Source of the DNA: Pseudoalteromonas sp. UG3-2
Lineage (GTDB): Bacteria > Pseudomonadota > Gammaproteobacteria > Enterobacterales > Alteromonadaceae
Assembly (NCBI RefSeq): GCF_037120705.1
Contig: NZ_JAWLJU010000002.1
Location: 1,550,001-1,614,000 of the forward strand
Length of the DNA: 64,000 nt
Direction of reading: 5' to 3'
The notes beneath the pieces are model-generated. The model made no database searches. It had not been told where the DNA came from and worked only from the letters and a program-made list of their open reading frames with translations. Position numbers and translations under genes: made by a program. Shown here one piece after another: positions 37,091 through 45,707 of this stretch (its first letter is position 1; every line of letters begins with the position of its first letter).

Positions 37091-37462
37091 CTAACTTTTC
37101 AACCTTACTCTATCGCGAGTTCGAATAACAATAAAAGCTAATATTAATAGTAAATTTAACCACCCAAAAGCACCGCCGCTAGATTCCTGTTTTTGTGGTT
37201 CAGGTGTTACCGGAGTAGTGCTGTCTGTACCACCCGTATCACCGCTTCCCGTATCAGACTCACCGGAATCATCACCGCCTGATGAACTTTCAGTTGGTGT
37301 TACACTGAGTAAATTACCATTTTTATCGTAGGAATAACTGACTACAGTACCGTCTTTATAGGTGGCCTCAGTAATACGGTTGTTATTGTCGTATTTGTAT
37401 GTTGCCGCAAATGAAGGAAACATAAGCAAAATAAGAAAAACACTCATTACTTTAATAATCAT
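37091..37462 (-). CDS. Small exported YD-motif protein with GlyGly-CTERM-like tail
   Basis: 123 aa. Signal peptide residues 1-19 or so; two YD-type motifs (YKYDNNNRITEATYKDG, SYSYDKNGNLLSV; residues 22-54) like those of the giant neighbour; an Asp/Ser/Gly/Thr-rich linker (57-95); then Gly-Gly (96-97), a hydrophobic helix GWLNLLLILAFIVI (100-113) and an Arg-rich end RTRDRVRLK. This triad is the GlyGly-CTERM sorting pattern cleaved by rhombosortase in proteins exported by the type II system. Its ATG follows the Rhs stop directly (TAAATG) with GGAG ahead, so the two are translationally coupled. No function is known; an immunity or anchoring role is speculative. Confidence 0.75.
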   Translation of the reverse strand: MIIKVMSVFLILLMFPSFAATYKYDNNNRITEATYKDGTVVSYSYDKNGNLLSVTPTESSSGGDDSGESDTGSGDTGGTDSTTPVTPEPQKQESSGGAFGWLNLLLILAFIVIRTRDRVRLKS

Positions 37463-40400
37463 TTAAGGCTCCAATTTAGTTTTGTATATAGTGTTGCCAT
37501 AATTAGGGTCTATGGTAGTCATCAATTTAATAGAATATTTTTCAAGCGCGGGTATTGTGCTCAAAGGTGGGTTCTCAACTCTAAAAGGCCCCATCTTCTC
37601 TATATCTGATTTTCTTCTATCCGATAAGCGTTCGATAACTGTTCGATTTGGTCGTATGGAGCTAGTACCTCCTGCGATCCCATTATAGGGTGTATCTTGA
37701 ATATTTTTTCTTGAATCATAATAACCTGTCTCAAATTTATAGATTCCAGGCTTATGAACATCTCCACTTATAACTTTACTTTCGATAATGTCTTTTTTTG
37801 TATTGTTAACCTTGGTACTGCCACTACTAAGCTTAAATGTTGGCGTACCTTTCCTAATCACCAATGCTGAGCAAACCTCTAATACAGAGGGCAGCTCATT
37901 GGAAGTTACAAGACCATCACTACCATTCCCAACGATTACTCCTCCCATTGTTCCTTGATATGCTATGTTTGCAAACCACTCTAGAGCGTTTGCCAACGAG
38001 TCAATTTTGCTTGAAGCACTAGTGCTAGTTAACCCACTCGGATCCACTAAATTAATCGGATCACCACCTACATAAGCATAGCGATTGAGTGAGCCTAAAT
38101 CGTTAATTTCACCGCGAATTGGATCTTTACTCACAAAACGGCGAAGCTCTGGTGAGTAATAACGGGCGCGCATATAGATAAGACCGTTATTATCGGTAAT
38201 AACCCCATCACGACCGTTATAACCAAACGGTGTTGTAATCGCTTGGTTTTGCTCTGTAAAGCCTGGTGCGTCAAAGCGTTTACCAAATGGCGTATAGCCA
38301 TAACGGGCAATGACTTCGCCCTCTTTATTACTAATTGCCACAACAGAGCCGCGATAGTCGTAGTGGAAATAATAGTCCTGTTCGACTTGGTTCGCTTTTG
38401 ATGTATGTTGAGAAACTAAACCGTAAGGGCTGTAGATAAAATAGTGATAATCTACCGTTTCATCAGGATTAGTAACTTCTTGCCATGCTATTTGGGGTAA
38501 ACCGAGATAATCTGGCAGCAAGGCATAACGGATTTGCGTTACATCATTGCCAACTGAGTAAGTTAACGAATCACGCATACTCTCAGCATTGTAGGTGTAT
38601 TTATGATCATCAGCACTTACTAGCTGATTACGAGCATTAAAACTTAATGCCAAATCACCAACATTGAGTGTGTTACCATCACCATCAAAGGTAAAAGTCT
38701 CATCCGTATTTTTAGTCTCTATACGGTTATCTGCGGTATAGGTCATTGCCTGTGCAGATATTAATTCAATCGGTGGCGCATATTCAGGTGTGACGTCTTC
38801 CTTAATAATTTGCCCGATAGCATTATAGGTATAATGCTGTTCAAGTATTACTGTGCCATCAGGTGCTTTATCAATACTGCTGGTTAGCCTATTCAAGTTA
38901 TCATAGGTATTTTCTAGTATCGTGCCATTACCACGAATTACTTTCGTGATATTTTGGTTAGCATCGTATTCATACTTAGCAGCTAAAAAGTCTTGGTTCA
39001 AACCTGAGACAGAAGTAATTCTGTTGAGAGCGTTATAAGTATATTTAATAGGGAGGTTAGTGTTCCCATTATTATTGGTGTATTCAACCTGCACTAGGTT
39101 TCCTGCAACATCTCGAAGGAAATTAACACCACTTAAATTATTATCATTTTGCTTATACTGAGCAACTTGATTAAAACGGTCATACAACCTAGAAATAGTG
39201 ATATCGTTTTCAGTAACACTCGTCGGGTTTGCATTTTGATCATAGCCATAACTAATGGTCGAAATAGGATCAGTAACATTGATGAGGCGTGAGTTAGCAT
39301 CATACTCATAGCTCGTTTGCTGACTACGACCATTGATGAACGTGCTTACTAAACCATTTTCGTTGTATGAATATTGCAACGCAACACTATCTGCGGTGGT
39401 TTCAGTTTCGACTAGCGCATTGTTATTAAGAGCAAGTGTACGAATGTCACCCGCAGGTACTGTGATACTGGTAACATTGTTGTCGTCATCATAATCTTGC
39501 TTGGCAAGCAGTGGCTCATCAGCATTGCTTGGATGGGTAACACTAACTAAACGTGAAAGTTTGTCATAAGCATTTTGCCAAACTTGCGATAATGCATTGG
39601 TTGTTTTGGTGATCTGCCCAAGTAAGTTATAAACGAAAGCGTGTTTGTTGCCCGCAGCGTCTTCTGTTTGCGTGGTGCGATCCATTTCATCAAAAGTTGC
39701 TTTACTGATATTGCCCTTAGCGTCTATCGATTCAATTAGGTTGCCGTTTTCATCAAACTCAACTTCAACTTTATTCCCCAATGCATCAGTTGTGTACATC
39801 ACTCGCCCTATGGCGTCACGTTCTATTAATGTGACATTACCATTAGGGTCTGTGCTTTTAATTAACCGACTTTCACCATCGTATTTGTAACTGTAGACAA
39901 CGTCAGGTTTATTGTAATATTTACTAACCCAGCGCTTCTCAACTAGATCGCCCTGTCCATTATAGCTATTTTGAATTTTTCCAGCGAAGTCACTAAACCC
40001 ACTGTTGTAACGTTTATCTGCATATTCCAGTACATTGCCTCTACCGTCATATGCCCAGGTTTCAACAAAGCCTAGTGGATCTTCTTTTCTCGTCACACGC
40101 CCTAAACCATCACGCTCGAAGGTAGTGATATTGCCTAGAAAATCAGTTTCAGACTCAACAAAACCATCCAAATCATAATAAATATGACGAGTATGACCTT
40201 CTGGATTGGTTACGCTACTTAATAAACCATTGGTATAACCAAAAGAAGTGGTTCTTCCTTCCGGTGTTGTAACACTTAATTTTTGATTATTTGTGTTATA
40301 AGTAAACGAAGTAACTAAGCCAAGTGCATTTTTGACGGACTCAAGATTATTTGTGCCATCTACATAGCGATAGAGCGTTTCTTCACCTAGCGCATTAATA

Positions 40401-43400
40401 TGTTTAACCATGTTGCGGTTGGCATCATATTCTTTTTTATCTTCTGCACCGTCAGGAGTCACTAACTTGGTAATATCACCAAACTCTGTATACGCCATAC
40501 TTGAGGAGAAACCACGGCCATTGGTAATAAGCGTTGGCTTGCCATCTTCGTTGTACACAAAGTTTTGCTCATGAGAAAGAGCGTTCGATTCTTTAACTAG
40601 CTGGTAATTCTTATCAAAAGTTTTTTGAGTGACTCTACCGTTTCTGTCGGTAATGGTTGTAATAACATATTCATCAGTTTCTTGATAAGCAAGGCGAAGA
40701 GGTTGATTGTCATCACGAGAATCTTCCTGCTCTACAGCACGGCCTTTGTTGTCGTATGTTGTTGTACTGATTAAAACTGAATCAAGTAGGTGATCGACAA
40801 TTTGATCTAAATCGTTGTAGGTGAACTCTTCAACAGTACCATCAGCATGAGTTATTTTGGTTAATTGCTCATTTTCGTAGTTAAGGTAAACGGTTCTACC
40901 TGCTGTGCTGATAGCTTCAACTAAAAATCCATCTTGATTATAGCGATAGTTGATACCCACATTGCTTACAGGGTCATAAGCTTTAATTAAACGACTTTGC
41001 TCATCAAATTCAAAATTTATTCCCTGACCTTTATGGTTTTCGATGCGGGTTAAAAAATTAAATTCATTGAAAACATAAGTTAAACGATTTCGTCGTTCGA
41101 CTTTAAATGTACCGTCTTCAAGCTTAGCTAACTTATCTAAGCGACAACCAAAGCTTTCGGTGTTGTATGTACCATCTCCTTTGGGACTAAATTTATGCTG
41201 CTGATTATCAGACCATAGAATAGTGACATCGCCATTTGGTGCTTCTGCAATTTGTGCAGCATAGGCATTAGCAAAATCCCAACCTACACCAATACCACTT
41301 TGACCACGTATAAGTGAGTTGTAGCTAATATCAAACGTAATAGGGACAACGCCGTGTACAGCAAGTAGCTGTTTGTGCTCAACCTTAGCACCGTTGCTTG
41401 CAAGGATAGGGTTTGAACTTTCGGCTATAGTAGCTGCTGTTATTTCGCAAACTGAGCTTTTTTGAGGTGCAGTTTCAGCCCCTTCATAACCAGAAACGAC
41501 TTCTTCTGATTCTTGAGGCTGCACAACTGGAATAGTATGTGCGAAGATGCTTTCGTTACCACTTGCGTCGGTGGCAATGAATTTCAGGGTTAAATCACTT
41601 AAATCATTATTGATACGAGTGTAAGAAAAAGTAACATCTTGCCCATACGCATTGCTTACGTTAACTTTGCGGTCAAGATTATTATCACCTTCCCAGTCGG
41701 CTTGAATACTCAGCAAATCCCCATCAACATCTTCACTTTTTACAGTTATAGTGAATTGCTCATTTAAAATTGCATAATCGGGTAAGTTATCAATCCAAAC
41801 AGATGGTGCACTGCTTTGAATAGCAGGGGTAACTTCTACGTACCAATGCTCAGAGCCAGCTATCGATTTACTTCTATCATTAGCATCTTTGATATAAAAA
41901 CGTTTAGCGCCTTTTGCATCAGGTGTACAAGCTAATGTTGCTGAGCTTTCATTAATATTAATCGCTGTACAATGCCCTAACGTTCCTTGAATGTTTGCAA
42001 TAAGCTGTTCAGGTAAGTTTTCACCAATTAATGTAAATGTTGTACTACTTCCTTCTTGTGCTCGTTTTGGAGTGAAGTCAATAAGGCGAGGATCTGTAGT
42101 TGGTACTTCTTGCTCAACAAAAACCGCTGTAAGCGTTAAATCTTCTTTAATAACTAAAGTACAAGCTGCTGTTGTACACTTATTTGTTTGAGTTGGCTGG
42201 TAACTCCAAGAACTAAACTCCCAACCTTCAGCTGCACTGGCAACCAATGTTATTTGGGTATCATTTTTATATTGATAACTACAGTTACTACCACTACTAC
42301 CACAATCAATTTCGTTAGAAGGAGAAGTAAATACTTTACCTTGTCCTGATAAATGAATGTTTAAGATTGCAGCGTTATCGAGTGGCTCTTGAACATTGAC
42401 ATACCAATCTTCAGAGCCACTGATAAAGTCTTCATCGCCCTCTTTTACCTTGACATAAAAACGTTGGTTGCCCGCTTTTGTTGGCGTACAGTTAAATTTG
42501 GCTTGGGTAGACGTAACGGACTGCTGTGTACAAGATTCCGAGCCATTAATATTCGCTACGATTGTGGATGGTAGGTTAGAGCCATCAATCGTGACTAATT
42601 GCGTCGTGTTTACTGTAATTTCTTTCGGTGAATAACCACTGACGCTTGGACTGGTGTCTTGAGTTACATTGACATACCAATCTTCAGAGCCACTGATAAA
42701 GTCTTCATCGCCCTCTTTTACCTTGACATAAAAACGTTGGTTGCCCGCTTTTGTTGGCGTACAGTTAAATTTGGCTTGGGTAGACGTAACGGACTGCTGT
42801 GTACAAGATTCCGAGCCATTAATATTCGCTACGATTGTGGATGGTAGGTTAGAGCCATCAATCGTGACTAATTGCGTCGTGTTTACTGTAATTTCTTTCG
42901 GTGAATAACCACTGACGCTTGGACTGGTGTCTTGAGTTACATTGACATACCAACCTTCGGAGCCACTGATAAAGTCTTCATCGCCCTCTTTTACCTTGAC
43001 ATAAAAACGTTGGTTGCCCGCTTTTGTTGGCGTACAGTTAAATTTGGCTTGGGTAGACGTAACGGACTGCTGTGTACAAGATTCCGAGCCATTAATATTC
43101 GCTACGATTGTGGATGGTAAGTTAGAGCCATCAATCGTGACTAATTGCGTCGTGTTTACTGTAATTTCTTTCGGTGAATAACCACTGACGCTTGGACTGG
43201 TGTCTTGAGTTACATTGACATACCAATCTTCAGAGCCACTGATAAAGTCTTCATCGCCCTCTTTTACCTTGACATAAAAACGTTGGTTGCCCGCTTTTGT
43301 TGGCGTACAGTTAAATTTGGCTTGGGTAGACGTAACGGACTGCTGTGTACAAGATTCCGAGCCATTAATATTCGCTACGATTGTGGATGGTAAGTTAGAG

Positions 43401-44359
43401 CCATCAATCGTGACTAATTGCGTCGTGTTTACTGTAATTTCTTTCGGTGAATAACCACTGACGCTTGGACTGGTGTCTTGAGTTACATTGACATACCAAT
43501 CTTCAGAGCCACTGATAAAGTCTTCATCGCCCTCTTTTACCTTGACATAAAAACGTTGGTTGCCCGCTTTTGTTGGCGTACAGTTAAATTTGGCTTGGGT
43601 AGACGTAACGGACTGCTGTGTACAAGATTCCGAGCCATTAATATTCGCTACGATTGTGGATGGCAGGTTAAAGCCATCAATCGTGACTAATTGCGTCGTG
43701 TTTACTGTAATTTCTTTCGGTGAATAACCACTGACGCTTGGACTGGTGTCTTGAGTTACATTGACATACCAATCTTCAGAGCCACTGATAAAGTCTTCAT
43801 CGCCCTCTTTTACCTTGACATAAAAACGTTGGTTGCCCGCTTTTGTTGGCGTACAGTTAAATTTGGCTTGGGTAGACGTAACGGACTGCTGTGTACAAGA
43901 TTCTGAGCCATTAATATTCGCTACGATTGTGGATGGTAGGTTAGAGCCATTTATAGTTATTACTTGTACAGACTCATTGGTTATTTCGTTGGGAGTAAAA
44001 GAACTAACACTTGCAGGTAAAACAGTGTAGCTACCTTCGTACTCTTTAGTAACTCCAATATCATTCTCAAAAATCTGATACTTAAAGACTCGATCTCCAG
44101 ATTTTGAAACTTTTCTTTGATAAGTAAACTTTGTTCTATCATTGTTAGGAGACATGAGTTCATAGCTTAACCAACCTCCACCTCCATCACCCAACGCTAA
44201 CTTTAGGTCATATTTATCATCAAGACTGCCAGAAAGTGTTACCGTAAAAGTATAGTTATCGTTTTGATGACCTGGGTTGGGAGAAACGCTATAACCTGCA
44301 TAACTATCTATTGAAACAATTAAACATGTAAATAAAAACAATACGTTAAAATACTTCAC
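37463..44359 (-). CDS. Giant secreted Rhs/YD-repeat protein with TIG-like modules and C-terminal tip domain
   Basis: 2298 aa, GTG start with AAGGA upstream. Signal peptide about 1-22. Residues about 110-655: six 91-aa IPT/TIG-like modules, almost identical to each other; 661-750: InlB-like GWEFSSW repeat; 755-850: a divergent seventh module; 853-950: cadherin/PKD-like domain. From about 985 the Rhs N-terminal signature (GVVPITFDISYNSLIRG), then dozens of YD repeats to about 1960, the Rhs core (DYYFHYDYRGSVVAISN..., YNGRDGVITDNNGLIYMRARYYSPELRRFVSKDPI, ending DPSGL at 2106). The remaining 190 residues are a linker and a distinct tip (2205-2298). There is no PAAR or VgrG part, so export is probably Sec-dependent. 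No immunity gene follows directly. Role: surface adhesin or polymorphic toxin; uncertain. Confidence 0.88.
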   Translation of the reverse strand: MKYFNVLFLFTCLIVSIDSYAGYSVSPNPGHQNDNYTFTVTLSGSLDDKYDLKLALGDGGGGWLSYELMSPNNDRTKFTYQRKVSKSGDRVFKYQIFENDIGVTKEYEGSYTVLPASVSSFTPNEITNESVQVITINGSNLPSTIVANINGSESCTQQSVTSTQAKFNCTPTKAGNQRFYVKVKEGDEDFISGSEDWYVNVTQDTSPSVSGYSPKEITVNTTQLVTIDGFNLPSTIVANINGSESCTQQSVTSTQAKFNCTPTKAGNQRFYVKVKEGDEDFISGSEDWYVNVTQDTSPSVSGYSPKEITVNTTQLVTIDGSNLPSTIVANINGSESCTQQSVTSTQAKFNCTPTKAGNQRFYVKVKEGDEDFISGSEDWYVNVTQDTSPSVSGYSPKEITVNTTQLVTIDGSNLPSTIVANINGSESCTQQSVTSTQAKFNCTPTKAGNQRFYVKVKEGDEDFISGSEGWYVNVTQDTSPSVSGYSPKEITVNTTQLVTIDGSNLPSTIVANINGSESCTQQSVTSTQAKFNCTPTKAGNQRFYVKVKEGDEDFISGSEDWYVNVTQDTSPSVSGYSPKEITVNTTQLVTIDGSNLPSTIVANINGSESCTQQSVTSTQAKFNCTPTKAGNQRFYVKVKEGDEDFISGSEDWYVNVQEPLDNAAILNIHLSGQGKVFTSPSNEIDCGSSGSNCSYQYKNDTQITLVASAAEGWEFSSWSYQPTQTNKCTTAACTLVIKEDLTLTAVFVEQEVPTTDPRLIDFTPKRAQEGSSTTFTLIGENLPEQLIANIQGTLGHCTAININESSATLACTPDAKGAKRFYIKDANDRSKSIAGSEHWYVEVTPAIQSSAPSVWIDNLPDYAILNEQFTITVKSEDVDGDLLSIQADWEGDNNLDRKVNVSNAYGQDVTFSYTRINNDLSDLTLKFIATDASGNESIFAHTIPVVQPQESEEVVSGYEGAETAPQKSSVCEITAATIAESSNPILASNGAKVEHKQLLAVHGVVPITFDISYNSLIRGQSGIGVGWDFANAYAAQIAEAPNGDVTILWSDNQQHKFSPKGDGTYNTESFGCRLDKLAKLEDGTFKVERRNRLTYVFNEFNFLTRIENHKGQGINFEFDEQSRLIKAYDPVSNVGINYRYNQDGFLVEAISTAGRTVYLNYENEQLTKITHADGTVEEFTYNDLDQIVDHLLDSVLISTTTYDNKGRAVEQEDSRDDNQPLRLAYQETDEYVITTITDRNGRVTQKTFDKNYQLVKESNALSHEQNFVYNEDGKPTLITNGRGFSSSMAYTEFGDITKLVTPDGAEDKKEYDANRNMVKHINALGEETLYRYVDGTNNLESVKNALGLVTSFTYNTNNQKLSVTTPEGRTTSFGYTNGLLSSVTNPEGHTRHIYYDLDGFVESETDFLGNITTFERDGLGRVTRKEDPLGFVETWAYDGRGNVLEYADKRYNSGFSDFAGKIQNSYNGQGDLVEKRWVSKYYNKPDVVYSYKYDGESRLIKSTDPNGNVTLIERDAIGRVMYTTDALGNKVEVEFDENGNLIESIDAKGNISKATFDEMDRTTQTEDAAGNKHAFVYNLLGQITKTTNALSQVWQNAYDKLSRLVSVTHPSNADEPLLAKQDYDDDNNVTSITVPAGDIRTLALNNNALVETETTADSVALQYSYNENGLVSTFINGRSQQTSYEYDANSRLINVTDPISTISYGYDQNANPTSVTENDITISRLYDRFNQVAQYKQNDNNLSGVNFLRDVAGNLVQVEYTNNNGNTNLPIKYTYNALNRITSVSGLNQDFLAAKYEYDANQNITKVIRGNGTILENTYDNLNRLTSSIDKAPDGTVILEQHYTYNAIGQIIKEDVTPEYAPPIELISAQAMTYTADNRIETKNTDETFTFDGDGNTLNVGDLALSFNARNQLVSADDHKYTYNAESMRDSLTYSVGNDVTQIRYALLPDYLGLPQIAWQEVTNPDETVDYHYFIYSPYGLVSQHTSKANQVEQDYYFHYDYRGSVVAISNKEGEVIARYGYTPFGKRFDAPGFTEQNQAITTPFGYNGRDGVITDNNGLIYMRARYYSPELRRFVSKDPIRGEINDLGSLNRYAYVGGDPINLVDPSGLTSTSASSKIDSLANALEWFANIAYQGTMGGVIVGNGSDGLVTSNELPSVLEVCSALVIRKGTPTFKLSSGSTKVNNTKKDIIESKVISGDVHKPGIYKFETGYYDSRKNIQDTPYNGIAGGTSSIRPNRTVIERLSDRRKSDIEKMGPFRVENPPLSTIPALEKYSIKLMTTIDPNYGNTIYKTKLEP
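42393..43950 (-). repeat. 273-bp coding tandem repeats (5.7 units)
   Basis: Six successive copies with a period of exactly 273 bp (91 codons), nearly identical at DNA level. Only scattered changes are seen, for example TCAG/TCGG near 42950 (Asp to Gly in that copy), and a Ser to Phe change in the copy ending near 43675. The sixth (N-terminal) copy diverges before 43950. They encode the TIG-like modules of the Rhs protein. Confidence 0.97.
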
Positions 44360-44375
44360 AGCAGGCAGTTCCTTT

Positions 44376-44404
44376 TATCATCAACAATGAAAATTGATGA
44401 TAAC
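44376..44404 (-). promoter_or_regulatory. 10-bp perfect inverted repeat abutting the Rhs gene SD
   Basis: TTATCATCAA and TTGATGATAA arms with a 9-base loop. On the minus-strand transcript the hairpin ends directly at the AAGGA ribosome-binding site of the Rhs gene. It could be an operator for the HTH protein encoded just upstream, or a translation-control hairpin. Confidence 0.6.
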
Positions 44405-44418
44405 TTAGCCTGAACAAA

Positions 44419-44449
44419 AAAAGAACTACCTTTAAAGAAGTTCTTTTTC
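44419..44449 (-). terminator. Terminator after the small HTH gene
   Basis: AAAAAGAACT and AGTTCTTTTT arms, ten bp, around an 11-base loop, five bases beyond the HTH gene stop (minus strand) with a T run after it. It separates that gene from the Rhs operon, which must then have its own promoter or depend on read-through. Confidence 0.75.
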
Positions 44450-44453
44450 TTTA

Positions 44454-44657
44454 TTAAGCTAAATCAATAACACCAAGTGCGTACGCCTTTACTGCTGCTT
44501 GCTTATAATTTTGCGCATTCAACTTAACCCTAACCTTCTGTAAAATATCTAAAATATTTCTTTTCGTACATCTATATTTTACAGCTAAAGCATCAAGGTC
44601 ATTATGATGGAAGTAGTCTTGAACCACTTGCTGTTGATGTGATGTTAAGTTGAACAT
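44454..44657 (-). CDS. Stand-alone LuxR/GerE-type HTH protein
   Basis: 67 aa, nearly all of it one GerE-type helix-turn-helix: LTSHQQQVVQDYFHHNDLDALAVKYRCTKRNILDILQKVRVKL..., ending AVKAYALGVIDLA, with the usual LTxxExxVL...A-x-x-x-x-x-x-x-x-V-x-x-x-L-x-x-I-x-x-K-L-x-x-x-x-x-x-x-A-x-x-x-A-x-x-LG-x-I layout. There is no receiver or ligand-binding domain. It lies on the Rhs strand, 94 bp upstream of the Rhs start, so it is the natural candidate regulator of that locus. Length is typical for one-domain members. Confidence 0.8.
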   Translation of the reverse strand: MFNLTSHQQQVVQDYFHHNDLDALAVKYRCTKRNILDILQKVRVKLNAQNYKQAAVKAYALGVIDLA

Positions 44658-45093
44658 TCCGCGTAGACACTGATCTTTAACAAATTTATTGAATTGTTTT
44701 ACTAACTTAATAAGATACTCTGATGATTCTTACCAATTTGTTAAATAGAAGTGGATACCCTAAATAACAAAGTGTTTGCCTAGCCTACACATATATCTAA
44801 GATACCTCCGTGGTAACACGAGATGATCGCGGAGTTAGCGACAACATTATTATGTCCAAAAGACCACTTAATAAAACGAAAAGATATTCTTTATTATCAT
44901 TAATAACCTTATAAATTTAAGCCAAATTCTTAGCTCCCACAGCAGTGTGGTGCCTCACATTAGAAACCTTTACTTTACTCTACCTCACCAGCAAACTTAT
45001 AACTAAAAAATAACTTTAAATTTACATTTAAAAACACAAAAGTTACTGTATGATACATACAACCAACTAAAGTAAAGCAAAAGGAAATTTACA
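44658..45093. other. AT-rich divergent region, no gene
   Basis: 436 bp between the HTH gene (minus) and the Cys-rich protein gene (plus). No convincing frame; one 20-codon ATG frame at 44853 has no ribosome-binding site. A CTCCG...CGGAG stem lies at about 44808-44832. Close to 45094 there is TATGAT (45049-45054), a fair -10 candidate, but no well spaced -35. Confidence 0.5.
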
Positions 45094-45549
45094 ATGCTAA
45101 AAAAGCGCGCATCTCTCATTGCCGGATTATTAACACTTATCAGTACCTCAGCAATAGCTAATGGTTATTGGAAGTATAATACAGTCTGTGACTATGAAAC
45201 CGTATACGAAGACGTAGAATATACCGTCTGTAGTTATCAAGGTTACATTGATGGTATACCCAAGAACTCAAGTGGAAAGAACCCAGGACATTTCCAGTGT
45301 ACTGATTATATCTTTGGTTCGGAAAGAGTGTCTGAGTATATGTGTAGCTGGAAATGGGTCGGCGAATGGGGAGTTGACAGGAGGCAAGTTTATGAATGTG
45401 GCTATGAGTGGGTTACCAAAAATTACCGTCTTGACTTAGTATCACAACAACATGAGTATGAAAAAGAGCCGGTTCGAAAGAAAGTGGAAGGGTCTTGCCG
45501 TACGGAAAAGGTTTGGGTCCCTTTATGTGATACATGTAACATTCCATAG
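45094..45549 (+). CDS. Cysteine-rich secreted protein, unknown
   Basis: 151 aa with AAGGA upstream and a signal peptide ending AIA about residue 22. The mature part is rich in Tyr, Trp, Glu and Val and has eight Cys. Weak internal repeats alternate hydrophobic and acidic residues (CDYETVYEDVEYTVCSY; CSWKWVGEWGVDRRQVYECGYEWV), suggesting disulfide-bonded beta hairpins. It ends CDTCNIP. I do not recognise a family. Divergent from the HTH-Rhs unit, inside the AT-rich island, so it may belong to the same accessory module. Confidence 0.7.
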   Translation: MLKKRASLIAGLLTLISTSAIANGYWKYNTVCDYETVYEDVEYTVCSYQGYIDGIPKNSSGKNPGHFQCTDYIFGSERVSEYMCSWKWVGEWGVDRRQVYECGYEWVTKNYRLDLVSQQHEYEKEPVRKKVEGSCRTEKVWVPLCDTCNIP

Positions 45550-45576
45550 CAATATATTTAAGGTAAAGTAAGAGTG

Positions 45577-45616
45577 TGGACGGTAATCGACGCTTAGTTG
45601 ATGCCGTCCATTCTTT
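45577..45616 (+). terminator. Possible terminator after the Cys-rich gene
   Basis: TGGACGG..ATCGAC-GCTTA-GTTGAT.CCGTCCA stem with a small bulge, followed by TTCTTT. Moderate U-tract, 27 bp past the stop. Confidence 0.45.
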
Positions 45617-45707
45617 ACAAGAACCAATTCTTTGCACCCAAATACTACTAAAAAGCGGATTGCATGTTGCTTCTACTGTTCGCCCATAGCAAAACAGGCA
45701 TCACGAG

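Noticed and set aside
42393..43950. Regular repeat spacing considered as a CRISPR-like or satellite array
   Set aside because: Units are 273 bp, contiguous, in one reading frame and encode 91-aa protein modules; there are no spacers.
42389..44030. A series of about 62-residue plus-strand frames repeated every 273 bp
   Set aside because: They are antisense shadows of the Rhs repeat modules, without ribosome-binding sites.
44800..44845. GTTAGCG next to a hairpin considered as an integron attC site
   Set aside because: The core does not fit GTTRRRY at the last positions, and no matching partner core or gene-cassette layout was found.
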